Shown here in pieces: positions 43,109 to 52,057 of a DNA stretch of 64,000 nucleotides; position 1 is the first letter of the stretch; each line of letters opens with the position of its first letter. The DNA is from Sphingopyxis sp. H073 (GTDB taxonomy: Bacteria; Pseudomonadota; Alphaproteobacteria; Sphingomonadales; Sphingomonadaceae). Made by a program: the position numbers and the translations under genes. The notes beneath the pieces were generated by a model. The model was given only the letters and a program-made list of their open reading frames with translations, was not told where the DNA came from and made no database searches. The DNA lies in NCBI RefSeq assembly GCF_001468395.1, contig NZ_LNSG01000014.1, positions 16,849 to 80,848 of the forward strand, given 5' to 3'.

Positions 43109-44133
43109 GAAATTCTCTCCCGCATCTTGTCGGTCAGTTTGCGATAGAGCGTCGGCAATCCGGCCGCGTCAAGCGCCGAAAGCGGCCACCACTCGCCTTC
43201 CCCTGCGGCATCCTCGCTTTCGCGGGCAACGAGCGTCAGGCGAAGGTCGAAATGGGTGAAACCATGATCGACCTGGACGATACCGGACTCGGCGGGCGGC
43301 ACGTCGGTCCAGGCACCGCCGGGCAGCGCGCGCATTCCGCCGAGCATCCCCTTGTCGGGACGGCGGACGAGCCAGATGGCATCGTCGCGCTCGATCCAGT
43401 GCGCGACGCCATAGCGCTGCGGCTTCGCCTTTTTCGCGGGCTTGACCGGCAAGCGCTCGATATCGGCGCGGCCCCGCGCGCGGCAGTCGACCATGACCGG
43501 GCAGATGCCGCACGCGGGCGCGCGCGGCGTGCAGATCGTCGCGCCGAGGTCCATCAGCGCCTGCGCGAAGTCGCCGGGCCGGTCGCCGGGAAGCAGCGGC
43601 GCCAGCTCGGCGCGAATCGCGCGCTTGGCAGCGGGAAGCGGGGTTTCAATGAGCCGGTGCCGGGCGATCACGCGTTCGATATTGGCGTCGATCACCACCG
43701 CCGGGCGCCCGAAGGCGATCGCGGCGACTGCCGCGGCCGTATAATCCCCGACCCCCGGCAGCGCGCGCAGCCCCGTTTCGCTATCGGGAAAATGCCCGTC
43801 ATGGTCGCGGGCGACGGCGCGCGCGCAGGCGAGCAGGTTGCGGGCGCGGGCGTAATAGCCGAGCCCCGCCCAGGCCGCCATCACGTCGGCGTCGTCGGCC
43901 GCCGCCAGATCGGCGACCGTCGGCCAGCGCGCGACAAAGCGCTCGAAATAGCCGGCGACCGCCGCGACCGTCGTCTGTTGCAGCATGATCTCGGCCATCC
44001 ACACGCGGTACGGATCGGGCACCGCATCGCTCCCCGGCGGAATGCGCCACGGCAGCGCGCGCGCCGACCGGTCGTACCAGCCGAGCAAACGCGCGGCGAA
44101 ACTGTCGATGCTGCCTGAAGTCTGGACGCTCAC
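43105..44133 (-). CDS. mutY: A/G-specific adenine glycosylase
   Basis: The 342-residue MutY has 'WMAEIMLQQTTV' (catalytic Glu), the helix-hairpin-helix 'LPGVGDYTAAAV', the Asp in 'VIDANIERV', and the iron-sulfur motif with Cys spacing C-X6-C-X2-C-X5-C (CTPRAPACGICPVMVDC). A C-terminal Nudix-like domain recognises 8-oxoG. It removes adenine mispaired with 8-oxoG. I place the start at GTG 44133 (SVQTSGSIDSF), after GGCGGGGG; it is divergent from the DUF721 gene. Confidence 0.96.
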   Translation of the reverse strand: MSVQTSGSIDSFAARLLGWYDRSARALPWRIPPGSDAVPDPYRVWMAEIMLQQTTVAAVAGYFERFVARWPTVADLAAADDADVMAAWAGLGYYARARNLLACARAVARDHDGHFPDSETGLRALPGVGDYTAAAVAAIAFGRPAVVIDANIERVIARHRLIETPLPAAKRAIRAELAPLLPGDRPGDFAQALMDLGATICTPRAPACGICPVMVDCRARGRADIERLPVKPAKKAKPQRYGVAHWIERDDAIWLVRRPDKGMLGGMRALPGGAWTDVPPAESGIVQVDHGFTHFDLRLTLVARESEDAAGEGEWWPLSALDAAGLPTLYRKLTDKMRERIS

Positions 44134-44147
44134 CCCCCGCCTATGGC

Positions 44148-44717
44148 ATGGCGGCGGCGATGGCGAAAGCGGACACTCCCAAAGGCGAAAAGCCGAAGAA
44201 GAAGGCGGCAAAAAAGCCCGACGCCAAGCCCTATGAGCGCCCGCGCGGCGGCGAGGCGCGCTCGATCGCCGACCTCGTCCCCGAAATCGGCCGCACCGCC
44301 TTCCGCAAATTCGGCTTCATCCAGTCGTCGGTGGTCAGCCGCTGGCGCGAGATCGTCGGCGACCGGCTCGCCGACGTCACCCAGCCCGCGATGATCCGCT
44401 TCCCCGCCGGGCAGAAGGCGGGCGGCACGCTGCACCTGACGATCAGCGGCGCGCACGCCCCGATGCTCCAGCATGTGTCGCCCGACATCATCGCCGCGGT
44501 GAACCGCTTCTTCGGCTATGCCGCGATCGCCACGGTGCGGATGACGCACGGTCAGGTGACCCCCGCCGCCCCCGTTCAGCCGCCCGCAATGCTCAAACCC
44601 GTACCCGAAGAATTGGGGGATAGCCTTCGCGATATCGGCGACCCGGAACTGCGTACCGTGCTCGAACGCATGGCGGCGGGGCTGGCGTCGGCGCCGAAGC
44701 TCCCCCGGATCAGTTGA
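44148..44717 (+). CDS. DUF721 (DciA-like) protein
   Basis: The 189-residue protein has a basic N-terminal tail (KPKKKAAKKPDAKP) and the DUF721 core 'IADLVPEIGRTAFRKFGF', 'WREIVGDRLADVTQPAMIRFP', 'GGTLHLTISGAHAPMLQHVSPDIIAAVNRFFGYAAI'. Family members include DciA, the ancestral DnaB helicase loader; this position before dsbA and smc is common in sphingomonads. It also starts at 44160 if the first Met is not used. Low-complexity Ala/Pro linker near 140-150. Confidence 0.88.
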   Translation: MAAAMAKADTPKGEKPKKKAAKKPDAKPYERPRGGEARSIADLVPEIGRTAFRKFGFIQSSVVSRWREIVGDRLADVTQPAMIRFPAGQKAGGTLHLTISGAHAPMLQHVSPDIIAAVNRFFGYAAIATVRMTHGQVTPAAPVQPPAMLKPVPEELGDSLRDIGDPELRTVLERMAAGLASAPKLPRIS

Positions 44718-44726
44718 AGGCCACGC

Positions 44727-45440
44727 ATGTCCCGACTTCTCCCGCCCGTCCGCCACATCGCCGTCGCAGTTGCCGCCACCGCCGCGCTCGCGCTGTTCGC
44801 CGCCGCCACGCCCGCGCAGCCCGTCCGCTGGTCGGCGAAGGTCGAAACCAGCCCGATCGGCGCCTATATCGTCGGCAACCCGAACGCGAAGGTCCGGCTC
44901 GTCGAATATTTCAGCTATACGTGCAGCCATTGCGCCGAATTCGCCAAGGCCGGCACCGTCCCGCTGCGCACCCTCTATATCGACAAGGGACTGGTGCTGT
45001 TCGAATATCGCAACCTCGTCCGCGACCCCGTCGACATGACCGCCGCGCTGCTCGCGCGCTGCGGCGCGCCGGCTGCCTTCGCCGGAAATCACGACGCGAT
45101 CTTCGCGGCGCAGCCGGTCTGGCTCGGCAAGGTCGCCAAGGCGACCGAAGCGCAGAGGAAAAGCTGGTATCAGGGCAGCCTCGGCGACCGCGCGCGCAGG
45201 ATCGCCGCCGACACCGGGCTCACCGCGATCATGCAGAAGCGCGGCTATACTACGGCGCAGATCGGCACATGCCTCGACAGCGAGGTCGCGCAGGCGGAGA
45301 TCGCGGGGATGACCAACATCGGCCAGAACGCCGATCGCGTCGCGGGCACCCCGACCTTTTTCATCAACGGCCGCAACGCCGCCGTGGTCCAGTGGACCGC
45401 GCTCAAAACGAAACTCGACGCCGCCCTGAAGGGCTCCTAA
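44727..45440 (+). CDS. DsbA family thiol oxidoreductase (secreted)
   Basis: The 237-residue protein has a signal peptide, a thioredoxin-fold with active-site CSHC (Cys66-Cys69) in 'FSYTCSHCAEFAKAG', a helical insert, and the cis-Pro loop 'GTPTFFING'. It is probably a periplasmic disulfide oxidase or isomerase. A second, related gene follows 38 bases downstream. Confidence 0.94.
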   Translation: MSRLLPPVRHIAVAVAATAALALFAAATPAQPVRWSAKVETSPIGAYIVGNPNAKVRLVEYFSYTCSHCAEFAKAGTVPLRTLYIDKGLVLFEYRNLVRDPVDMTAALLARCGAPAAFAGNHDAIFAAQPVWLGKVAKATEAQRKSWYQGSLGDRARRIAADTGLTAIMQKRGYTTAQIGTCLDSEVAQAEIAGMTNIGQNADRVAGTPTFFINGRNAAVVQWTALKTKLDAALKGS

Positions 45441-45477
45441 GAAGCCACCATATCCCCTGTCCGGAGAGAAACCGACC

Positions 45478-46224
45478 ATGACGAAGGCCCTGCTGCGTAT
45501 CCTCCTCCTGTCCTCGCTCGGCGCGCTCGCGCTCGCGGGTTGCGGCGAAAGCAAGACCGACCCCGCCAAGGAACAGGATGTCATTGCCAAGGTCGCGGCG
45601 CCCGCGGGCAAGAGCTGGTCGGCGACGGTCAGCCAGACCGCCGACGGCGGCTATCTGATGGGCAACCCCGACGCGCCGATCAAGATCATCGAATTCGCCT
45701 CGCTGACCTGCTCGCACTGCGCCGAATTCTCGAAGGAAAGCCACGAGGAGATCAAGCGCGACTTCATCGACACCGGCCGGGTGAGCCTCGAGGTGCGCAA
45801 CTTCATCCGCGATCCGCTCGACGCGATGGCGGCCGCGGTCATCCGCTGCGGCCCGGTCGACCGCTATTTCCCGCTGCAGGAAAATGTCTTCGCCTCGCAG
45901 GCCGACCTCTTCGCGGGCGCGCAGGCGAATGCCGCGGGCGGCGAAGCGGCGATGAAGCTGCCCCCGGCGCAGCGCTTCCCGGCGCTCGCCAAGGCATGGA
46001 AGCTCGACGCCTTCTTCCAGTCGCGCGGCGTCACCGCCGAACAGATCAACGCGTGCCTCGGCAATATCGACAATATCTCGAAGCTCGAACAGGGCACCAA
46101 TGCCGCGGTCGAGAAATATACGATCCAGGGCACCCCGACCTTCGTCATCAACGGCCAGGTCGCCGAGGGTATCGCGACCTGGGGCCTGCTGCGCGACCGC
46201 CTGCGCACGATGGGCGCACGCTGA
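45478..46224 (+). CDS. DsbA family thiol oxidoreductase (lipoprotein)
   Basis: The 248-residue protein has a lipobox LALAGC (Cys22), a linker, and the active site CSHC (Cys78-Cys81) in 'FASLTCSHCAEFSKES', with cis-Pro 'GTPTFVING'. It is anchored to a membrane, unlike the soluble paralogue upstream, so the two may be a soluble and a tethered pair. The lipid anchor would be processed by LspA. A repeat-derived hairpin follows. Confidence 0.94.
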   Translation: MTKALLRILLLSSLGALALAGCGESKTDPAKEQDVIAKVAAPAGKSWSATVSQTADGGYLMGNPDAPIKIIEFASLTCSHCAEFSKESHEEIKRDFIDTGRVSLEVRNFIRDPLDAMAAAVIRCGPVDRYFPLQENVFASQADLFAGAQANAAGGEAAMKLPPAQRFPALAKAWKLDAFFQSRGVTAEQINACLGNIDNISKLEQGTNAAVEKYTIQGTPTFVINGQVAEGIATWGLLRDRLRTMGAR

Positions 46225-46232
46225 ACGCCGGC

Positions 46233-46272
46233 GATCCTCCCTGCGGCGAGCCCGCGGGGAGGAGCCTTTCTA
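46233..46272 (+). terminator. Hairpin derived from the 130-bp repeat family
   Basis: GATCCTCCCTGCGG and CCGCGGGGAGGAG form a stem (46233-46264) followed by a weak T-rich stretch (CCTTTCTAA). It resembles one end of the repeats at 31827 and 40821 and lies after the second dsbA gene. Confidence 0.5.
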
Positions 46273-46358
46273 ACCCCTTGCGACTCCCCCTCCGGCGCGT
46301 CATGACGGTGCGAGGGGGAATTGTGACGCAAAGGTTGCAACAGCCGCGATTCGACGAC

Positions 46359-46381
46359 CTGCACGGGAGCTTTCCGTGCAG
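46359..46381 (+). promoter_or_regulatory. smc: Hairpin around the smc start codon and ribosome-binding site
   Basis: CTGCACGG (46359-46366) and CCGTGCAG (46374-46381) form a perfect 8-bp stem with a 7-base loop. The right arm contains the GTG start (46376-46378) and the left arm plus loop contain the GGGAG ribosome-binding site. Folding would hide both from ribosomes. Confidence 0.6.
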
Positions 46382-49300
46382 ATAAAGCGGCTGCGCCTGA
46401 CCGGTTTCAAAAGCTTCGTCGAACCCACCGAACTGCGCATCGAACCCGGCCTCACCGGGGTCGTCGGCCCCAATGGCTGCGGCAAGTCGAACCTGCTCGA
46501 GGCGATCCGCTGGGTGATGGGCGAATCCTCGCCGAAGTCGATGCGCGGCGGCGGGATGGAGGATGTGATCTTCGCGGGCACCACGCGGCGCCCGCCCCGC
46601 GATTTCGCCGAGGTCGCGATCCATTGCGATACCAAGGGCGGCGTCGTCGCGGGGCTTTCGGACGCGAGCGAGGGCCACGAGATCGAAATTATCCGCCGTA
46701 TCGAGCGTGGCGCGGGCAGCGCCTATCGCGCCAACGGCCGCGACGTGCGCGCAAAGGACGTCGCGCTGATCTTCGCCGACGCCGCGACCGGCGCGCACAG
46801 CCCGGCGCTCGTCAGCCAGGGCAAGATCGCCAATGTCATCGCCGCCAAGCCGACCGACCGCCGTGCAATGCTCGAAGAAGCGGCGGGCATCGCGGGCCTG
46901 CACGTTCGCCGCAAGGACGCCGAGCAGAAATTGCGCGCGACCGAAACCAATCTCGGCCGCCTCTCCGAAATCGTCGCCGATATGGAGGTGCGCGCGAACG
47001 CGCTCCGGCGTCAGGCGCGCGCCGCCGAAAAATACAAGAAACTGTCCGAGGATATCCGCGTCGCCGAAGGACGGCTGATCTATGCACGCTGGCGCGACGC
47101 CGCCGCCGCCGCCGATCAGGCGCGCCGCGACGCCGACGCCGCCGAAGCCGCGGTAAAAACCGCGCAGGCCGAGCTTGAGACCGTCTCGGCGGCGCAGGTC
47201 GAGGTCGCGACGCGCGTCGGCGCCGCGCGCGCCGAGGCGCAGGCGCGGCGCGATGCGCTCGCCGAGGCGACCGCGACGCTCGTTCGCCTGCAGGGCGAGG
47301 AACGCGCGGCGCGGCAGCGTCTGGAAGATCTGGCGGCGCAACAGGCGCGGCTCGCCGACGACCGGACACGCGAAGGCGAATTCGCGCGCGAAGCGCACGC
47401 CGCGCTCACCGGCCTCGACGCCGAGAGCAAAACGCTGGAGCGCGACATCGCCGCGCACGACGCAAACAAGGCCGCGCTCGTCGAGGCCAACCAAGCGGCG
47501 CAGACGCGCCTCCGCGATGCCGAAGTCGCGTTGGCGCAGGCGCGCGCCAAGGCCGCGAGCGAAGCCGCCGACCGCCGCATCGCCGTCTCGGCGCGCGACA
47601 CCGCCGAAGCCGCCGTCCGCCGCGTGGCGCAGGACAAGGCGCGCGTCGATGCCGAAATCGCCGCGCTCGGCGACAGCGCCGCGCTCGCCGCGACCGAGGC
47701 CGAAAGCGCCAGGGCGGCCGAAGCGGCCGAAGCTGCGATCGCCGAGGCCGAAGCCGCCTTGCAGAACGCCGAAGCCGACCGCGAAGCGACCGCCGCCGAT
47801 CTCGCCACCATCGAAGCCGGTCTCGCCGAAGCCCGCGCCGCGCTCGCCGCGCTGGACGGAGAGGCGGCGACGCTCGAACGCGCGCTCGCCGCCGCGAAGA
47901 GCGACGACGACCGCATCCTCGACCAGCTTCGCGTGACGCCGGGCTATGAAGCCGCGCTCGCCGCCGCGCTGGGCGACGATCTCGATGCGGGCACCGCAAA
48001 GGACGCGGCGCGGAGTTGGGGCGGCGCCGACAAGGGCAAGAACGATCCGGCGCTTCCCGCGGGAACGCAATCACTCGCCGATTTCGTAACCGCGCCCGCG
48101 GCACTCGCCCGCCGCCTTGCCCAGGTCGCGGTTGCCGAAAGCGACGGCGGCCAGACGCTCGCGGTCGGCCAGCGCCTCGTCACGACGGGCGGCATGATGC
48201 GCCGCTGGGACGGCTTCGTCACCCGCGGCGACGGCGCGACGGCGACCGAGCGGCTGCAACGCCAGAACCGCCTCGACGCGCTCGCCGCGCAGCGTCCGCA
48301 AGTCGAACTCGGCGTGCAGGAACTGAAGGATCGCCGCGATACCGCGGCCGCCAGGGCGGGCGAACTCGCCGAAGCCGCCGCGGCAGCCCGCAAGGGGCTC
48401 GCGCAGGCCGACGAGGCTCGCCGCGCCGCGCTGCGCGCCGCCGACCAGGCACAGGCCGCGCTCGACCGCCACCGCGACGCGACCGCGATGTTCGATCGCC
48501 GGCTTGCCGAGGTCGCCGCGGCCGCGAAGGAAGCCGCCGACGCGCTCGCGGCGCAGGAAGCCGCGCTGGCCGCATTGCCGGACGACAGCATCGCGCGCGC
48601 CGCGCTCGATGCCGAGGAAGCCGCGACCGAGCGCGCGCGCACCGACGCCGGCGAAGCCCGCGACGCGCTGGCGGCACACGAACGCACCCTCGCGGCCTTG
48701 AGCGAACGGCAGGCGGTGGTCAGCGCCGAGATCAAGAGCTGGAAAGCGCGCGCCGGCGAGGCGGCGCGCCGCGTTACCGAAATGGACAAACGCGCCGAAG
48801 CCCTCGCCGCCGAAGCCGCGAAACTCGCCGACGTCCCCGAAAAGCTCGCCGCCGAGCGCAGCGCGGCCGAGACGCAACAAGCCACCCTTCGCGAACAGGT
48901 GAGCGCCGCCGAATCGCGCGAGCGCGAGGCGGAAGCCGCGCTCCGCGAAGCCGAAACCGCGCTCACCGCGATCCGCGAGCGCGTCGCCGCCGCGCGCGAA
49001 ACCCGCGCGGGCGCGGTCGCGCGCTCCGAAAATGCCGAACTGCGCCGCGTCGAGATGGGCCGCCTGTCGGGCGAGCGTTTCGAATGCCCGCCACCGCTGC
49101 TGCCCAGGAAGGCCGGATTCGAGGAAGACAGCGTCGGCGACGCGATGCACGAATCGGCGCAGCACGACCGGCTGATCGCCGAGCGCGAGCGGCTCGGCCC
49201 GGTCAATCTCGTCGCCGCCGACGAGCTCGCCGAACTCGATACCGAGCGGACACGCAACGCCGCCGAGATCGAGGAACTGACGCAGGCGGTGAACCGTCTG

Positions 49301-49819
49301 CGCGGCTCGATCGGCAATTTGAACCGCGAGGGCCGCGTCCGCCTGCTCGCGGCGTTCGAGACGGTGAACGAGCATTTCCAGCGGCTCTTCACGACGCTGT
49401 TCAACGGCGGCCAGGCGCATCTCGAACTCGTCGATTCGGACGATCCGCTCGAGGCCGGGCTCGAAATCATGGCGCAGCCGCCGGGCAAACGGCTCGGCAC
49501 GCTGACTTTGCTGTCGGGCGGCGAGCAGGCGCTGACTGCGGTCGCGCTGATCTTCGGCCTGTTCCTCACCAACCCCGCGCCGATCTGCGTCCTCGACGAA
49601 GTCGATGCCCCGCTCGACGACGCGAATATCGAGCGTTTCTGCGACCTGCTCGACCGCATGACGCGCGAGACGAACACGCGCTACCTGATCGTCACCCACA
49701 ATGCGGTCACCATGGCGCGGATGCACCGATTGTTCGGGGTGACGATGATCGAGAAGGGCGTCAGCCGCCTCGTCTCGGTCGATCTTGGCGGCGCCGAGGA
49801 ACTGCTCGCGGCCGAATGA
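46376..49819 (+). CDS. smc: Chromosome segregation protein SMC
   Basis: The 1147-residue protein has Walker A GPNGCGKS (31-38), two very long coiled coils (about 155-500 and 660-980) around a hinge (about 515-650), the signature LSGGEQ (about 1046) and Walker B 'VLDEVDAPLDD'. SMC dimers load with ScpAB and compact and separate chromosomes. GTG 46376 is the only sensible start and lies in a hairpin. It is preceded by the dsbA pair and converges with ubiA; the two stop codons abut (TGA|TCA at 49817-49822). Confidence 0.98.
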   Translation: MQIKRLRLTGFKSFVEPTELRIEPGLTGVVGPNGCGKSNLLEAIRWVMGESSPKSMRGGGMEDVIFAGTTRRPPRDFAEVAIHCDTKGGVVAGLSDASEGHEIEIIRRIERGAGSAYRANGRDVRAKDVALIFADAATGAHSPALVSQGKIANVIAAKPTDRRAMLEEAAGIAGLHVRRKDAEQKLRATETNLGRLSEIVADMEVRANALRRQARAAEKYKKLSEDIRVAEGRLIYARWRDAAAAADQARRDADAAEAAVKTAQAELETVSAAQVEVATRVGAARAEAQARRDALAEATATLVRLQGEERAARQRLEDLAAQQARLADDRTREGEFAREAHAALTGLDAESKTLERDIAAHDANKAALVEANQAAQTRLRDAEVALAQARAKAASEAADRRIAVSARDTAEAAVRRVAQDKARVDAEIAALGDSAALAATEAESARAAEAAEAAIAEAEAALQNAEADREATAADLATIEAGLAEARAALAALDGEAATLERALAAAKSDDDRILDQLRVTPGYEAALAAALGDDLDAGTAKDAARSWGGADKGKNDPALPAGTQSLADFVTAPAALARRLAQVAVAESDGGQTLAVGQRLVTTGGMMRRWDGFVTRGDGATATERLQRQNRLDALAAQRPQVELGVQELKDRRDTAAARAGELAEAAAAARKGLAQADEARRAALRAADQAQAALDRHRDATAMFDRRLAEVAAAAKEAADALAAQEAALAALPDDSIARAALDAEEAATERARTDAGEARDALAAHERTLAALSERQAVVSAEIKSWKARAGEAARRVTEMDKRAEALAAEAAKLADVPEKLAAERSAAETQQATLREQVSAAESREREAEAALREAETALTAIRERVAAARETRAGAVARSENAELRRVEMGRLSGERFECPPPLLPRKAGFEEDSVGDAMHESAQHDRLIAERERLGPVNLVAADELAELDTERTRNAAEIEELTQAVNRLRGSIGNLNREGRVRLLAAFETVNEHFQRLFTTLFNGGQAHLELVDSDDPLEAGLEIMAQPPGKRLGTLTLLSGGEQALTAVALIFGLFLTNPAPICVLDEVDAPLDDANIERFCDLLDRMTRETNTRYLIVTHNAVTMARMHRLFGVTMIEKGVSRLVSVDLGGAEELLAAE

Positions 49820-50740
49820 TCAGGGCGCGCTGCCGACCACCAGCATCGCCGCGAACACCAGAAGTCCGGCAAAGCGATTGCTGCGGAACTTGGCGAGCGC
49901 GTCGGCGCCATCGGCCGGGTTCAGCGTCACCACCTGTCCCGTCAGGTGCAATGCCGCGGGGACGAGCGCGACGAACACCAGCGGATCGGGCCGCACGCTC
50001 CACAGCGCGCCCGCCCAGCAGGCGAGCGCCGCCGCGTAGCAGAAACCGACGCCGCCCTTCACATGGGCGCCCATCGCGCGCGCGCTCGACTTCACGCCGA
50101 CCAGCGCATCGTCCTCGATATCCTGCAGCGCATAGATGGTGTCATAACCGATCACCCACGCGATGCAGCCGGCATAGAGAAGCGGCAGCCCGAGCCCCCC
50201 GTCTGCATTATTGGCGCCGCCGCCGACCGCGATCCAGCCGACGAGCGCGCCCCAGCTGAAAACCAGCCCGAGCCAAGCCTGCGGCCACCAGGTGATCCGC
50301 TTCATGAACGGATAGGCGGCGACGAGCGCGAGGCTCCCCAGCGCGACGATCTGCGCCCCGCGCGGCAACTGGACGAGCACGAGCAGGCCGACCAGCGACA
50401 GCAGGATCGTCCACAGCAGCGCGTTGCGCACCGAGACCGCCCCGCTCGCGACGGGCCGCGACGCGGTGCGCGCGACCTTTGCGTCGAGATCGCGATCGAC
50501 GATGTCGTTATAGACGCAGCCGGCACCGCGCATCGCGATCGCGCCGAGCAGCAGCCAGAGGAACAAGGGCCAGTGATGGAGCGCGCCGCCCGCGAGCGCG
50601 AGGCCGAAGGCGCACGGCCAATAGAGCAGCCACCAGCCGATCGGCCGGTCGAAGCGCGCGAGCAACGCGTAGGGCCGCGCGCCGGCCGGCAGGAGGGCGA
50701 CGAAACCCTGGAACTGGCTGTCGGGTGGCGCGGCGGTCAT
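49820..50740 (-). CDS. ubiA: 4-hydroxybenzoate polyprenyltransferase
   Basis: The 306-residue membrane protein has about eight helices and the two Asp-rich motifs 'NDIVDRDLDAKVARTASRP' (NDxxD) and 'DIEDDALVGVKSSA' (DxxD) that bind Mg and polyprenyl diphosphate. It prenylates 4-hydroxybenzoate in ubiquinone synthesis. The start is 50740 (MTAAPPDSQFQGFVAL). Confidence 0.96.
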   Translation of the reverse strand: MTAAPPDSQFQGFVALLPAGARPYALLARFDRPIGWWLLYWPCAFGLALAGGALHHWPLFLWLLLGAIAMRGAGCVYNDIVDRDLDAKVARTASRPVASGAVSVRNALLWTILLSLVGLLVLVQLPRGAQIVALGSLALVAAYPFMKRITWWPQAWLGLVFSWGALVGWIAVGGGANNADGGLGLPLLYAGCIAWVIGYDTIYALQDIEDDALVGVKSSARAMGAHVKGGVGFCYAAALACWAGALWSVRPDPLVFVALVPAALHLTGQVVTLNPADGADALAKFRSNRFAGLLVFAAMLVVGSAP

Positions 50741-50804
50741 CGGCTCGCGCCCTAGCAGGCGGCGCGAGCCGGATAAATGATTGATTGGATGGACCCGGCC
50801 GCGA

Positions 50805-51464
50805 TCAGGTGCAGCTGGCGACCGTGCCGGTCGGGGTCGGGTTGAACCCTTCCCTCAGGTCGCGCGCTTCGCGGACGTTGAACGCGGCCGTCGTGTGGAT
50901 GCGCTGCGATCCCAGCCATTTGCCATAGAGCAAGGGCTGGTAGTCGTAATAGACTTCGACGAACATCACCGCGGTCCCCGCGGCGGCGGTGACTTCCTTG
51001 CCCGTCGGCCCCATGCCCGGAAAGGCGTTGCCCGTCGCGCCGTCGCCGGCGGCGCCGAAGCTCGACTGAACCCCAAGGTCGCCGTAGCAGCGCTGCCAGT
51101 GAATCCACTGCCCGCCGTCGGTGTTGCGTTCGAGGCTCGACAGGATGACGCGGCCGCGGCGTTCGAAATCCATGTTGCGTGCCTGTTTCTCGACACCCGA
51201 AAAGACTTCGTTGATGTCGATCTCGCGAATGATCGGTTGCGACAAGGAGTCGCCCGTCGCGATGCGCGACGCATTGTCCGCGGCGCCGAGCGCGATCTGG
51301 CTGACCCGCGTATGCACGAGCACGAGGTTGGCGATCTCGATCCCCCCGAAGCCGAGCAGGACGAGCAACGGCACGGTGAACGCCATTTCGACGAGCACGG
51401 CGCCGCGGCGATCGCGGCGCAGCCGCCGCATGATCGCGCGCGCGATGGTCCGCCGCGCGCTCAT
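50805..51464 (-). CDS. TadE-like pilus assembly protein
   Basis: The 219-residue protein starts with a type IV prepilin-like N-terminus: 'RRDRRGAVLVEMAFTVPLLVLLGFGGIEIANLVLVHTRV', the TadE pattern with Glu in the hydrophobic helix. The exported part has a short Gly-rich stretch. TadE is a pseudopilin of the Tad/Flp pilus. ATG 51464 overlaps the stop of the second TadE-like gene. No Flp, TadA or RcpA gene adjoins, so the rest of the cluster lies elsewhere. Confidence 0.88.
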   Translation of the reverse strand: MSARRTIARAIMRRLRRDRRGAVLVEMAFTVPLLVLLGFGGIEIANLVLVHTRVSQIALGAADNASRIATGDSLSQPIIREIDINEVFSGVEKQARNMDFERRGRVILSSLERNTDGGQWIHWQRCYGDLGVQSSFGAAGDGATGNAFPGMGPTGKEVTAAAGTAVMFVEVYYDYQPLLYGKWLGSQRIHTTAAFNVREARDLREGFNPTPTGTVASCT

Positions 51465-52057
51465 GGACAGCGCACCGGGCTGGCATCGGACCCGACGGCG
51501 AAGGGCTGGTTGCGTAGCACCGTTGTCTCCCTCAACGTGGTTTCCTGTGGCTGACCCAGCATCCGCCATACGGGCAGGACGCGATCGAATTTCATCTCGA
51601 CGGTGTAGAGGATGACGTCGTCGGCGCCGCCGTTGCCGCCGCGCGCGCGGTCGCTGTCCCAGACGCCGTTCCCGTTCACATCCTCGAAGCATTCGGTGTT
51701 CTGGTGTGCACCGTCGCCATTGTCGTCGTTGAACGGTTCGGGATTCCCGACCTCGCTGAAATTGTCGTAGGCCCGGCGGGCAAAGGTCACTTCGGCGTGG
51801 GGGAATACTTTCACCACCGCCGTCTCCACCGCATCGTCGAGCGCCGTCTGGCTGGCGCCGCCCGTTTCAAGCGTCGAATCGCGCGCCGCTTTTGCGACGG
51901 CGCCTTGCAACACCTGCTTTGCGTACATCTGCCAGCTATAGTCGAAGATGCCCATCAGCAGCAGGATGAAGAGCGGCCCGGTGAAGGCGAACTCGACGAG
52001 CGCCGCGCCGCGCTCGCTGTCGCGAAGCCGGCGGAGCAGGCTGGACCGGCGCGTCAT
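51461..52057 (-). CDS. TadE-like pilus assembly protein with Asp/Asn-rich loop
   Basis: The 198-residue protein has a TadE N-terminus 'RDSERGAALVEFAFTGPLFILLLMGIFDYSWQMYAK' with the conserved Glu. A surface segment near 105-145 is rich in D, N and G (NDDNGDGAH, EDVNGNGVWDSD), resembling calcium-binding loops of the D-x-N-G-D-G type. It overlaps the start of the VWA protein gene by four bases (52054-52057). Confidence 0.88.
   Translation of the reverse strand: MTRRSSLLRRLRDSERGAALVEFAFTGPLFILLLMGIFDYSWQMYAKQVLQGAVAKAARDSTLETGGASQTALDDAVETAVVKVFPHAEVTFARRAYDNFSEVGNPEPFNDDNGDGAHQNTECFEDVNGNGVWDSDRARGGNGGADDVILYTVEMKFDRVLPVWRMLGQPQETTLRETTVLRNQPFAVGSDASPVRCP

Noticed and set aside
47944..49677. 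Long Ser/Ala-rich frames opposite and within smc
   Set aside because: They mirror the coiled-coil repeats of smc in other frames; no domain is recognisable.
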